From Nocardia neocaledoniensis (GTDB lineage Bacteria; Actinomycetota; Actinomycetes; Mycobacteriales; Mycobacteriaceae): a stretch of DNA of 64,000 bases. Of the stretch, positions 52,620-63,413 are shown one piece after another (positions within the stretch are counted from its first letter, which is position 1; each line of letters begins with the position of its first letter). Position numbers and translations under genes: made by a program. The stretch spans positions 372,001 through 436,000 of the forward strand of contig NZ_QGTL01000002.1 in the NCBI RefSeq assembly GCF_003182135.1. The letters are read 5' to 3'. The notes under the pieces are model-generated. The model had not been told where the DNA came from and searched no databases. It saw only the letters and a list, made by a program, of their open reading frames with translations.

Positions 52620-52656
52620 AGCGCGGGCTCCCACGGAATCCGTGGGAGCCCGCGCT
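52620..52656. terminator. Terminator between the Uma2 gene and secA1
   Basis: Perfect 18-base arms (52620-52637 and 52639-52656) around a single central base form a very stable hairpin between convergent genes. Confidence 0.8.
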
Positions 52657-52670
52657 GTTCGATCCACGCC

Positions 52671-55472
<2,802 letters not shown>

Positions 55473-55661
55473 GGGTCTCGTCAGTCCTCTGGTCGGAGTG
55501 TGTTCGGCTAGTGAGCCACGGTGTTATGGGCCATCGTAGTCCGCAGACCACCGTACCCGGCCGGGAGTACCCGTGCCCGGCGTACCGGGCGGACGCATCG
55601 GCCCAGGTCACGGCGGCCGACGAGGCTCGTTGCCCGGCACCGCGTTTCACCTGCCGTGACG

Positions 55662-55667
55662 TAGGAT
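55662..55667 (+). promoter_or_regulatory. Candidate -10 box of the acyltransferase operon
   Basis: TAGGAT gives a leader of about 46 bases to the GTG at 55720. The rest of the 247-bp divergent gap with secA1 shows no clear signal. Confidence 0.3.
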
Positions 55668-55719
55668 GGGCCACGTGCCCGATCTGCGCCATTCGGCACC
55701 GGAAGGAGTATCGGAGCGC

Positions 55720-57129
55720 GTGATCACGAGATTGACGCCGCAGGACGCGTCGTTCTATCGGCTCGAATCGAGCAGCAACCCGATCCACATCGGCTCTCTC
55801 GCGATCCTGCAGAACTCCGTGCCCGGCGCGACCGACCCGGTCCTCGACTACGACAAGCTCCTCGACCTGGTCGAATCCCGGCTGCCGCTGGTCCCGCGCT
55901 ACCGGCGCAAGGTCCGCGAGATCCCGCTGGACCTGGGCCGTCCGGTGTGGGTGGAGGACAGCCGCTTCGACATCAGCTACCACATCCGCCGCTCCGCGCT
56001 GCCCGGTCCCGGCAGCGACGAACAGCTCTACGACCTGGTCGCCCGGCTGGCCTCCCGGCCGCTCGACCAGGGGCGGCCGCTGTGGGAGATGTATCTGATC
56101 GAGGGCCTGTCCGACGGGCGCAGCGCGGTGTTCACGAAATCGCACTCGGCGCTCGTCGACGGGGACACGGCGCTCGAGATCGGGCACGTGATCCTCGACA
56201 ACAGCCCGCTGCCGCGCGAGCTGGCCGCCGACGCGTGGCGCGCGCCGCGCGAACCCTCCGACGTGGAACTGCTCGCCGGCGCGCTGAGTCAGCTGGCCGC
56301 CCAGCCGCGCGAGGCCTACAAGGTGGCCCGCGACGCGGGGTCCAACGCGTTCGGACTGGTCAGGGGCACCAGGATGGCGGTACAGGCGGCGGCGAACGCG
56401 GTGCGCGCGGCGACCTCAGGCGTCGCCGACAGCCCGCTCAACGCCCGCACCTCGCGCAGCCGCCGCTTCGACGTGGTCCGCACCGATCTCGAGGACTACC
56501 GCACCATCCGCCGTCACTTCGACTGCTCCATCAACGACACCGTGCTCGCGGTGGTCACCGGGGCGCTGCGCAACTGGCTGCTCTCGCGCAACGAGGCGCT
56601 GGTGGAGTCGACGAATCTGCGCGCGGTGGTGCCGATGTCGGTCTATGTCGACGGCGGCGACCAGCCGACGCCGGCCAGCGAGGTGTCGTCGTTCCTCATC
56701 GATCTGCCCGTCGGGGAACCGAATCCGGTGATGCGCCTGTCGCACATCTCGCACGCCACCGAAGCCGCCGGACGACAGCGCCGCGGCGTGCGCGCCCGTA
56801 CGCTCGTACACCTGGCCGGGTTCGCTCCGGCCAGCCTGCACGCGATGAGCGTGCGCGCGGCGAGTACCTTCGCCGACAACACGTTCAACCTGGTGATCAC
56901 CAACGCGCCGGGACCACAGACCGCGATGTACATCGGCGGCGCGCGCATGCTGGAGATGTATCCGGTCTCGCCGCTGTTGCGTAACCAGACGTTGAGTTTC
57001 GGGCTCACCTCGTACGACGGTCAGGTCTTCTACGGACTCAACGCCGACCGCGACGCCATGGCCGATATCGACGTTCTCGCCGCGTCGGTGCACGAATCGA
57101 TGGAGGAGTTGCTCGGTGCCTGTCTCTGA
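55720..57129 (+). CDS. WS/DGAT-family O-acyltransferase with altered active-site motif
   Basis: A 469-residue wax-ester synthase/diacylglycerol acyltransferase homologue. RLTPQDASFYRLESSSNPIHIGS and the later NTFNLVITNAPGPQ are family signatures. The HHxxxDG motif reads HSALVDG: the second, catalytic His is Ser. It may be an acyl-binding or differently acting paralogue. GTG at 55720 follows AAGGAG and GGAG. It overlaps the next gene by 14 bases. Confidence 0.85.
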   Translation: MITRLTPQDASFYRLESSSNPIHIGSLAILQNSVPGATDPVLDYDKLLDLVESRLPLVPRYRRKVREIPLDLGRPVWVEDSRFDISYHIRRSALPGPGSDEQLYDLVARLASRPLDQGRPLWEMYLIEGLSDGRSAVFTKSHSALVDGDTALEIGHVILDNSPLPRELAADAWRAPREPSDVELLAGALSQLAAQPREAYKVARDAGSNAFGLVRGTRMAVQAAANAVRAATSGVADSPLNARTSRSRRFDVVRTDLEDYRTIRRHFDCSINDTVLAVVTGALRNWLLSRNEALVESTNLRAVVPMSVYVDGGDQPTPASEVSSFLIDLPVGEPNPVMRLSHISHATEAAGRQRRGVRARTLVHLAGFAPASLHAMSVRAASTFADNTFNLVITNAPGPQTAMYIGGARMLEMYPVSPLLRNQTLSFGLTSYDGQVFYGLNADRDAMADIDVLAASVHESMEELLGACL

Positions 57130-57676
57130 GAACGGCAAGTTGCGGGTCTACGTCCCGGCGACGATCCCGATGCTGCGTCAGCTCGTCGCCGACCGGGAAC
57201 TGTTCCCGCTCGGCGCGACCGCGTTCGCCGTGACGCCCGCCCTGCGCGAGGCCTACGCCGCCGGCGACGACGACGAACTGGCCGAGGTGGCGATGCAGGA
57301 GGCGGCCAGGGCCTCGCTGCGCCTGCTCGCCGCCGAGCGCGAGGGCGACGACGACACCGCCGACGGCGCGGAGAGCACGCCCGGCGGCCCGGTGTACCGG
57401 CGCGCGGTGATCGCCGCCGACGTCACCGGCGCGAAGCTGCGCCCCGACCTCGACGACGCCGTGGTGAAGCTGGCCGGGCCGATCACCTACGACCAGGTGG
57501 CCTCGGTGCACGTCGACCTGATCGAGGCCGAACCCCAGGTCGCCAAGGCCGTCGACGTGATCGACGCCGCGGATCTGGGCGATCCGGACGCCGAGTTCGT
57601 GCTCGGCGACGCCGAGGACCACCAACTGGCCTGGTACGCCACCCAGGAACTGCCCTTCCTGCTGGATCTGCTCTAA
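57116..57676 (+). CDS. DUF6912-like conserved protein (Rv3231c-like)
   Basis: A 186-residue acidic protein beginning [17 protein letters not shown], with AREAYAAG- and [14 protein letters not shown] segments, like Rv3231c that precedes Rv3230c in M. tuberculosis. Function unknown. GGAGGAG seven bases before the GTG at 57116 supports this start inside the acyltransferase gene. Confidence 0.72.
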   Translation: MPVSENGKLRVYVPATIPMLRQLVADRELFPLGATAFAVTPALREAYAAGDDDELAEVAMQEAARASLRLLAAEREGDDDTADGAESTPGGPVYRRAVIAADVTGAKLRPDLDDAVVKLAGPITYDQVASVHVDLIEAEPQVAKAVDVIDAADLGDPDAEFVLGDAEDHQLAWYATQELPFLLDLL

Positions 57677-57695
57677 AACCTACGATGCCGTAACC
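57677..57695 (+). promoter_or_regulatory. Copy 1 of a 19-bp desaturase-operon motif
   Basis: AACCTACGATGCCGTAACC begins directly after the upstream stop codon and lies 60 bases before the reductase start. Its core TACG-N4-CGTA is a dyad, and TACGAT could double as a -10 box. Two further copies lie at 60540-60573. Confidence 0.6.
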
Positions 57696-57755
57696 TTGCA
57701 GCGAGCGAGCCACCCCACGGCGGCTCGGATGCACAACAGGGAGACAACGGCAAGC

Positions 57756-58886
57756 ATGGTCATGAACAAGTTCCGGGAATGGCTCGAAGCGCCGGCGGCG
57801 CAGGTCGCCGACCGCGGCGGCAAGCTCAATGTGCTGCGCGGCGCGGTCGCCCGGGTGACCACTCCCCTGCTCCCCGACGACTACCTGCACCTGGCCAACC
57901 CGCTGTGGTCGGCGCGGGAGCTGCGCGGGCGGATCGTCGAGGTGCGCAAGGAGACGGCGGACTCGGCGACGCTGGTGATCAAGCCGGGCTGGGGCTTCGA
58001 CTTCAAGTATCAGCCGGGCCAGTACATCGGCATCGGCGTACTGATCGACGGCCGCTGGAACTGGCGTTCCTACTCGCTGACCTGCCCGCCGGACTGGACC
58101 GGCGAGGGCGGCAAGCGGCTCATCTCCATCGCGGTGAAGGCCATGCCCGAGGGCAAGCTGTCCAGCCACCTCGTCAACGGGGTGCCCGCGGGCACCATCG
58201 TGCGGCTGGCCGCCCCGCAGGGCGGATTCGTGCTGCCCCAGCCGACCCCGGCCAAGGTACTCTTCCTCACCGCGGGCAGCGGCATCACCCCGGTGATGTC
58301 GATGCTGCGCACGATGGACCGGCGCGACGGCGTCACCGACGTGGTGCACGTGCACTCCGCGCCCACCGACGCCGACGTGATGTTCGGCGCCGAACTGCGC
58401 GCCCTGCACGACAAGCACCCGAGCTTCGTCTCGCACCTGCAACTGACCGACGCCCAGGGCCTGTTCTCCCTGGCCAGCCTCGACGAGCTCTACCCCGACT
58501 GGCGCGAGCGCGAGACCTGGGCATGTGGTCCGGCGCCGATGCTCGACGCGATCGAACAGCATTGGAAGACAGCGGGAATCCCGGAGAAGCTGCACATCGA
58601 ACGCTTCGAGGTGGAGCGCTCGGCCATCGGCGAGGGCGGCACCGTCACCTTCGGCACGACCGGCCGCACCCTCACCGTCGACGGCGCGACCAGCCTGCTC
58701 GAGGCGGGCGAGTCGGTGGGCGTGCAGCTGCCGTTCGGCTGCCGGATGGGCATCTGCCAGACCTGTGTGGTGACGCTGTCGGCCGGACACGCCCGCGACC
58801 TGCGCAACGGCGACGAACGTCAGCCCGGCGACAAGGTGCAGACCTGCATCTCCGCCGCCGCGGGTGACTGCACGCTCGACATCTGA
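57756..58886 (+). CDS. Ferredoxin-type NAD(P)H oxidoreductase (Rv3230c-like), desaturase electron donor
   Basis: A 376-residue fusion of a ferredoxin-NADP reductase module and a C-terminal plant-type 2Fe-2S domain. [11 protein letters not shown] and [10 protein letters not shown] bind [19 protein letters not shown] and WACGPAPML bind NAD(P)H, and CRMGICQTC plus a later Cys bind the cluster. In M. tuberculosis, Rv3230c passes electrons to the membrane acyl-CoA desaturase DesA3. The ATG at 57756 follows GGGAG. A desaturase gene follows 190 bases later. Confidence 0.93.
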   Translation: MVMNKFREWLEAPAAQVADRGGKLNVLRGAVARVTTPLLPDDYLHLANPLWSARELRGRIVEVRKETADSATLVIKPGWGFDFKYQPGQYIGIGVLIDGRWNWRSYSLTCPPDWTGEGGKRLISIAVKAMPEGKLSSHLVNGVPAGTIVRLAAPQGGFVLPQPTPAKVLFLTAGSGITPVMSMLRTMDRRDGVTDVVHVHSAPTDADVMFGAELRALHDKHPSFVSHLQLTDAQGLFSLASLDELYPDWRERETWACGPAPMLDAIEQHWKTAGIPEKLHIERFEVERSAIGEGGTVTFGTTGRTLTVDGATSLLEAGESVGVQLPFGCRMGICQTCVVTLSAGHARDLRNGDERQPGDKVQTCISAAAGDCTLDI

Positions 58887-58922
58887 ACACCCCATCCGCA
58901 CCGGGCACCAGGTACCCTCGGA

Positions 58923-58950
58923 GTCATACGTCGGCCATATGACTGGCCGA
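58923..58950. promoter_or_regulatory. Two overlapping dyads upstream of the first desaturase
   Basis: GTCATA (58923-58928) pairs with TATGAC (58938-58943), and TCGGCCA (58931-58937) pairs with TGGCCGA (58944-58950). The two perfect dyads interleave within 28 bases in the 190-bp gap before the desaturase, about 125 bases from its start. Overlapping operators or competing hairpins are possible. Confidence 0.5.
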
Positions 58951-59076
58951 CAGCGGCTGGTCAAGGGCCCGTGTGCCGACCGGCGCGCCAGGGCCGGGAA
59001 CAGCGGCACGGCCGCTCGTTTCCGGCTCGCTCCGTATCCGGACCACCAGCCGCCACACCGACAAGAGAGGACCCCG

Positions 59077-60477
59077 GTGGCCATCACCGATATCCAGGCC
59101 TTCGCCCATCTCACGGCGGCCGACATCGAGACCCTGGGGAAAGAACTCGATTCGATCCGCCGCTCGGTGGAGACCTCGCGCGGTGCGCGCGACGCCAAGT
59201 ACATCCGCCGCACCATCGCCGCCCAGCGCGCGCTCGAGGTCGCGGGGCGCGCGGTGCTGTTCGGCAGCCGCAACCGCTGGGCCTGGCTCGGCGGCACCGC
59301 GCTGCTGTCGGTGGCCAAGATCATCGAGAACATGGAGCTCGGGCACAACGTGAGCCACGGGCAGTGGGACTGGATGAACGATCCGGAGATCCACTCCACC
59401 AGCTGGGAGTGGGACATGACCGGCACCTCGGCGCAGTGGCGCCGGGCCCACAACTACTCCCATCACACCTACACCAACGTCCTCGGCAAGGACGAGGACC
59501 TCGGCTTCGGCATCCTGCGGATGACCCGCGACGAGGCCTGGCACCCGAAGCACCTGGTGCAGCCCGCCGCCAACCTGCTGCTGGCCGCCACCTTCGAGTG
59601 GGGCATCGCGCTGCACGATCTCGGCATCGAGAAGGAGCTGGCGGGCGTTCCGGCCAAGCAGGTCCTCTCGGAACCGAACAAGGAGTTCGCCCGCAAGGCG
59701 GGCCGCCAGGTGGTCAAGGACTTCGTGCTGTATCCGGCACTGACCGGGCCCGCGTGGAAGTCGACCCTGAAGGCCAATGCCACCGCCAACCTGGTCCGCA
59801 ATCTGTGGGCCTACGCGGTGATCTTCTGCGGCCACTTCCCCGACGGCGCGGAGAAGTTCACCATCGAGCAGCTCGACGGGGAGACCCAGGGCGAGTGGTA
59901 CCTGCGCCAGATGCTCGGCAGCGCCAACTTCAAGGCCGGTCCGGTGATGGCCTTCATGAGCGGCAACCTCTGCTACCAGATCGAGCACCATCTGTTCCCC
60001 GATCTGCCGAGCAACCGGTACCCGGAGGTCGCGGTGCGGGTGCGCGAACTGTGCGACAAGTACGACCTGCCCTACACCACGGGCTCGCTGGGCAAGCAGT
60101 ACCTGTTGGCCTTCCGCACCATCCACAAGCTGGCCCTGCCGGACCGCTTCCTCAAGCGCACCGCCGACGACGCCCCGGAGACCTCCTCGGAGCGCAAGTT
60201 CGCGGGCATCACCCTGCCGGAGGCGCTGCGGGTCGACCCCGACACGGGCAAGCGCTTCGGCCTGCGCTCGGCGCTGCACGACGCGAAGGTGTCACTCGAG
60301 ATCAAGGCGCGGCACGAGAAGGAAGTGCTGCGTGAGGCCAAGGCGACGCTGAAGGCGCGGGCCAGGCAGGAGAAGCTGGCGCTGCGCGAGGCCAAGCGCG
60401 CGCTGGGCGAGCGGGCCAAGCAGGAGCGGGGCGCGCTGCGCGACAAGGCGGCCCGGCGGATGGCGCGCCAGGGCTGA
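59077..60477 (+). CDS. desA3: DesA3-type membrane acyl-CoA delta-9 desaturase with basic C-terminal tail
   Basis: A 466-residue di-iron membrane desaturase. Histidine boxes are HNVSH (residues 90-94), HNYSHH (125-130) and QIEHH (301-305), with hydrophobic stretches between. It introduces the delta-9 double bond of stearoyl-CoA to make oleate. Residues 401-466 form a tail very rich in Lys, Arg, Glu and Ala that looks like a long charged helix; the tandem paralogue lacks it. GAGAGG nine bases before the GTG at 59077 sets the start. Confidence 0.92.
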   Translation: MAITDIQAFAHLTAADIETLGKELDSIRRSVETSRGARDAKYIRRTIAAQRALEVAGRAVLFGSRNRWAWLGGTALLSVAKIIENMELGHNVSHGQWDWMNDPEIHSTSWEWDMTGTSAQWRRAHNYSHHTYTNVLGKDEDLGFGILRMTRDEAWHPKHLVQPAANLLLAATFEWGIALHDLGIEKELAGVPAKQVLSEPNKEFARKAGRQVVKDFVLYPALTGPAWKSTLKANATANLVRNLWAYAVIFCGHFPDGAEKFTIEQLDGETQGEWYLRQMLGSANFKAGPVMAFMSGNLCYQIEHHLFPDLPSNRYPEVAVRVRELCDKYDLPYTTGSLGKQYLLAFRTIHKLALPDRFLKRTADDAPETSSERKFAGITLPEALRVDPDTGKRFGLRSALHDAKVSLEIKARHEKEVLREAKATLKARARQEKLALREAKRALGERAKQERGALRDKAARRMARQG

Positions 60478-60539
60478 GATAACATCTCGGTTTCGATTCC
60501 GCAATAGGACGTTTCACACATTCCAGACCCGAAATCGCC

Positions 60540-60573
60540 AACCTACGCTCTCGTAACCTACGGTAGTGTAACC
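60540..60573 (+). promoter_or_regulatory. Copies 2 and 3 of the 19-bp motif, overlapping the second desaturase promoter
   Basis: AACCTACGCTCTCGTAACC (60540-60558) and AACCTACGGTAGTGTAACC (60555-60573) share the AACC at 60555-60558. The second copy covers TAGTGT (60564-60569), a -10 box seven bases before the ATG at 60577. A repressor bound here would block initiation. Confidence 0.65.
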
Positions 60574-60576
60574 GGC

Positions 60577-61821
60577 ATGGCGATCTCGGATGTCAAGGAA
60601 TACGCGCACCTCACCGCTGCGGATGTCGAAGCCCTCGGAGCGGAGTTCGACGCGATCCGCCGCGAAATCGAATCCTCGCGGGGAGCGGACGACGCGCGCT
60701 ATATCCGCAATGTCATCCGGTTACAGCGCGCGCTCGAGATCAGCGGGCGCACGGTCCTGTTCGCCAGCTTCCTGCCGCCCGCCTGGCTCGCCGGCGTCGC
60801 CCTGCTCGGCACCGCCAAGATCATCGAGAACATGGAGATCGGGCACAACGTCATGCACGGGCAGTGGGACTGGATGAACGATCCGGAGATCCACTCCACC
60901 TCGTGGGAATGGGACAACGCGGGCCCCTCGGCGCACTGGAAGATCACCCACAACTTCCTGCACCACAAGTACACCAACGTGCTCGGCATGGACGACGACA
61001 TCGGCTACGGCCTGCTGCGCGTCACCCGCGACCAGCGCTGGATGCCGTTCTACCTGGGCAACCCGATCTACAACCTGCTGCTGCAGATGCTGTTCGAGTA
61101 CGGCGTCGCCATCCAGCACCTGGAGCTGGGCAAGGTCGCCAAGAAGAAGTGGTCCAAGGACTCGCCGGAGTGGCAGCAGTTCGACGCCGATCGCAAGCTG
61201 GTGCTGAAGAAGATCGGCAAGCAGGCCGCCAAGGACTACCTGATCTTCCCGCTGCTCACCGGCCCGTCGTTCTTCACCACCCTCACCGCCAACCTGGCCG
61301 CCAACGTGGTCCGCAATGTGTGGACCAACGCGGTGATCTTCTGCGGGCACTTCCCCGACGGCGCCGAGAAGTTCACCAAGGCCGACATCGAGGGTGAGAC
61401 CCAGGGCGAGTGGTACCTGCGCCAGATGCTCGGCAGCGCCAACATCAGCGGCGGCCCGATCATGCACTTCATGACCGGCAACCTCAGCCACCAGATCGAG
61501 CACCACCTGTTCCCCGACCTGCCGAGCAACCGCTACGCCGCCATCGCGGTGCGGGTGCGCGAGCTGGCCGAGAAGTACGACCTGCCCTACACCACCGGCT
61601 CGCTGCCGGTGCAGTACTTCAAGTCGTGGCGCACGATCCTCAAGCTGTCGCTGCCGAACAAGTACCTGCGCCACACCACCGACGACGCGCCGGAGACCAA
61701 GTCGGAGAAGCTGTTCGGCGGCAACGCCGTCGCCACCGTCGACCCGGTGACCGGTCGCCGGCGCGGCCTGCGCACCGCGCTGGCCGCGGGCCGCAAGCTG
61801 GCCCGCCGTTCGGCGGCCTGA
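60577..61821 (+). CDS. Second DesA3-type membrane acyl-CoA desaturase
   Basis: A 414-residue paralogue of the preceding enzyme, starting with the same AISD-x-x-x-(Y/F)AHLTAAD pattern. Histidine boxes HNVMH, HNFLHH and QIEHH are intact. The C-terminus is short and lacks the charged tail. It is probably a tandem duplication with its own, likely leaderless, promoter carrying two copies of the 19-bp motif. It should use the upstream reductase as electron donor. Confidence 0.93.
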   Translation: MAISDVKEYAHLTAADVEALGAEFDAIRREIESSRGADDARYIRNVIRLQRALEISGRTVLFASFLPPAWLAGVALLGTAKIIENMEIGHNVMHGQWDWMNDPEIHSTSWEWDNAGPSAHWKITHNFLHHKYTNVLGMDDDIGYGLLRVTRDQRWMPFYLGNPIYNLLLQMLFEYGVAIQHLELGKVAKKKWSKDSPEWQQFDADRKLVLKKIGKQAAKDYLIFPLLTGPSFFTTLTANLAANVVRNVWTNAVIFCGHFPDGAEKFTKADIEGETQGEWYLRQMLGSANISGGPIMHFMTGNLSHQIEHHLFPDLPSNRYAAIAVRVRELAEKYDLPYTTGSLPVQYFKSWRTILKLSLPNKYLRHTTDDAPETKSEKLFGGNAVATVDPVTGRRRGLRTALAAGRKLARRSAA

Positions 61822-61842
61822 CCGTCTGGTTGACTGATCGGC

Positions 61843-62478
61843 GTGTGTGCCGACCAGCTCAGCGTCTACGACGCGATCCGCCTGCGCCGTGACGTGCGCG
61901 CCGAATTCACCGGCGAGCCCGTCGACGACGAGACCCTCTGGCGCATCCTGGACGCCGCCCATCGCGCGCCCAGCGTCGGCAATTCCCAGCCGTGGGACTT
62001 CGTCGTGGTCCGGCAGGCGGACACCCTGCGCCGTTTCGCCGAGCACGTCGCGGACAAGCGGGTGGAGTTCCGCGACGCCCTGCCCGCCGACCGCGCGGCG
62101 ACCTTCGACCCGATCAAGATCGAGGGCATCGTCGAGAGCGGCACCGGCGTGGTCGTCACCCACGACGATCGCCGCGGCGGACCGCAGGTGCTCGGACGGG
62201 CGAGCGTGCCGGAGACCGGCGTGTACTCGACGGTGCTGGCGATCCAGAACCTGTGGCTCGCGGCGACCTCGGAACAGGTCGGCGTCGGCTGGGTGTCGTT
62301 CTACGATCCGGACTTCCTGCGCGCGCTGGTCGACCTGCCCGCGGGCATCGAGCCGGTGGCCTGGTTGTGTGTCGGTCCGGTGCGCGAGTTCCAGCGGGTG
62401 CCGGACCTGGAACGGTTCGGTTGGCGCTCCGGGCGGGCGCTCACCGAGGCCGTGCACCGCGAAACCTTCGGGGGCTGA
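61843..62478 (+). CDS. bluB: 5,6-dimethylbenzimidazole synthase BluB
   Basis: A 211-residue nitroreductase-fold enzyme. LRRDVRAEFTG, RAPSVGNSQPWDF, TGVYSTVLAIQNLWLAA and VGWVSFYDP are characteristic of BluB, which fragments reduced FMN with oxygen to make the lower ligand of cobalamin. Its presence implies cobalamin synthesis, consistent with a Ni/Co importer in this window. The GTG at 61843 follows the desaturase by 21 bases. Confidence 0.92.
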   Translation: MCADQLSVYDAIRLRRDVRAEFTGEPVDDETLWRILDAAHRAPSVGNSQPWDFVVVRQADTLRRFAEHVADKRVEFRDALPADRAATFDPIKIEGIVESGTGVVVTHDDRRGGPQVLGRASVPETGVYSTVLAIQNLWLAATSEQVGVGWVSFYDPDFLRALVDLPAGIEPVAWLCVGPVREFQRVPDLERFGWRSGRALTEAVHRETFGG

Positions 62479-62483
62479 ACACG

Positions 62484-62516
62484 ATCCGGGCACCCGCTGG
62501 TGGCGGATGCCCGGAT
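62484..62516. terminator. Terminator between bluB and hpf
   Basis: ATCCGGGCA (62484-62492) pairs with TGCCCGGAT (62508-62516), and the inner CCGC/GCGG extends the stem nearly to a TGGT loop. It lies between convergent genes. Confidence 0.7.
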
Positions 62517-62529
62517 TCGGTCGGTGCGA

Positions 62530-63228
62530 TCAGGCCAGTCGGATCAGGCCGTAATCGAAGGCGTGTCTGCGGTAGACCACCGAGGGGCGGTCGGTTTCGC
62601 GGTCGTGGAAAAGGAAGAAGTCGTGCCCGACCAGCTCCATCTGGTAGAGCGCGTCGTCGACCGACATGGGTGTCGCGGTGTGCACCTTGGTGCGCACGAT
62701 GTGGCCGGGACCGCTGAGGTCCTCCTGTTCCTCACCGTGGTCGTGCGCGGCCGCGCCGTTGGGCGCGGTGAACAGTGCGTCGTCGACGAGTGTCGCGGTG
62801 GCCTGCGCGACCGAGACCGGCGTCTTGTCGCCGTAGTGCACGACGCGGCGCTTGTCCTTGCTGCGGCGCAGTCGGCTCTCGATCTTCTGGGTGGCCGATT
62901 CGAGCGCCGCGTAGAAGCTGTCTGCACAGGCTTCCGCGCGCACGATCGGGCCACGTCCGCGTGCGGTGATCTCCACACGCTGGCAGGCCTTGCGTTGACG
63001 ACGGTTACGTTCGTGGAACAGTTCCACATCGAACAGGAATATCGACGGATCGAAGCGCTCGAGCCGAGCCAGCTTCTCCGCGACGTGGATTCGATAGTGG
63101 TCGGGGACTTCGACATTTCGACCGGAGACCACCACTTCGGCGTTGGGACTCTGGGTCGAGGTGTCGGCGCTGTCCTCCAGCGCCGTGGGGTCAGCATCTC
63201 GTACTGATGCCCGTGCAGAAGTCGTCAC
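62530..63228 (-). CDS. hpf: Long ribosome hibernation-promoting factor HPF
   Basis: A 232-residue long-form HPF. The N-terminal domain (AEVVVSGRNVEVPDHYRIHVAEKLARLERFD) binds the 30S decoding centre and the C-terminal domain (MSVDDALYQMELVGHDFFLFHDRETDRPSVVYRRHAFDYGLIRL) mediates dimerisation or RNA contacts. Homologue of Rv3241c. GGAGGT lies before the GTG at 63228. A 26-bp perfect dyad ends 19 bases upstream. Confidence 0.93.
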   Translation of the reverse strand: MTTSARASVRDADPTALEDSADTSTQSPNAEVVVSGRNVEVPDHYRIHVAEKLARLERFDPSIFLFDVELFHERNRRQRKACQRVEITARGRGPIVRAEACADSFYAALESATQKIESRLRRSKDKRRVVHYGDKTPVSVAQATATLVDDALFTAPNGAAAHDHGEEQEDLSGPGHIVRTKVHTATPMSVDDALYQMELVGHDFFLFHDRETDRPSVVYRRHAFDYGLIRLA

Positions 63229-63246
63229 GCGTACCTCCCGGATATG

Positions 63247-63272
63247 GCTGTACACGATCGAATGTGTACAGC
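63247..63272. promoter_or_regulatory. 26-bp dyad upstream of hpf
   Basis: GCTGTACAC (63247-63255) and GTGTACAGC (63264-63272) are perfect 9-base arms with an 8-base spacer. It may be an operator or a hairpin in the leader next to the ribosome site. Confidence 0.55.
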
Positions 63273-63413
63273 GGGATTGAGCTGTGCCGATCGGGAATCG
63301 CTCGGCACCAGATGTCCGCGGCGCCACCTCCCAAAACTTGCTCGTTCGGTGTGTGATCGCGACGCTAGTCCGCCACGGGCAAGTGCGCCACTGTTCACGC
63401 AAATTTCGCGGAG

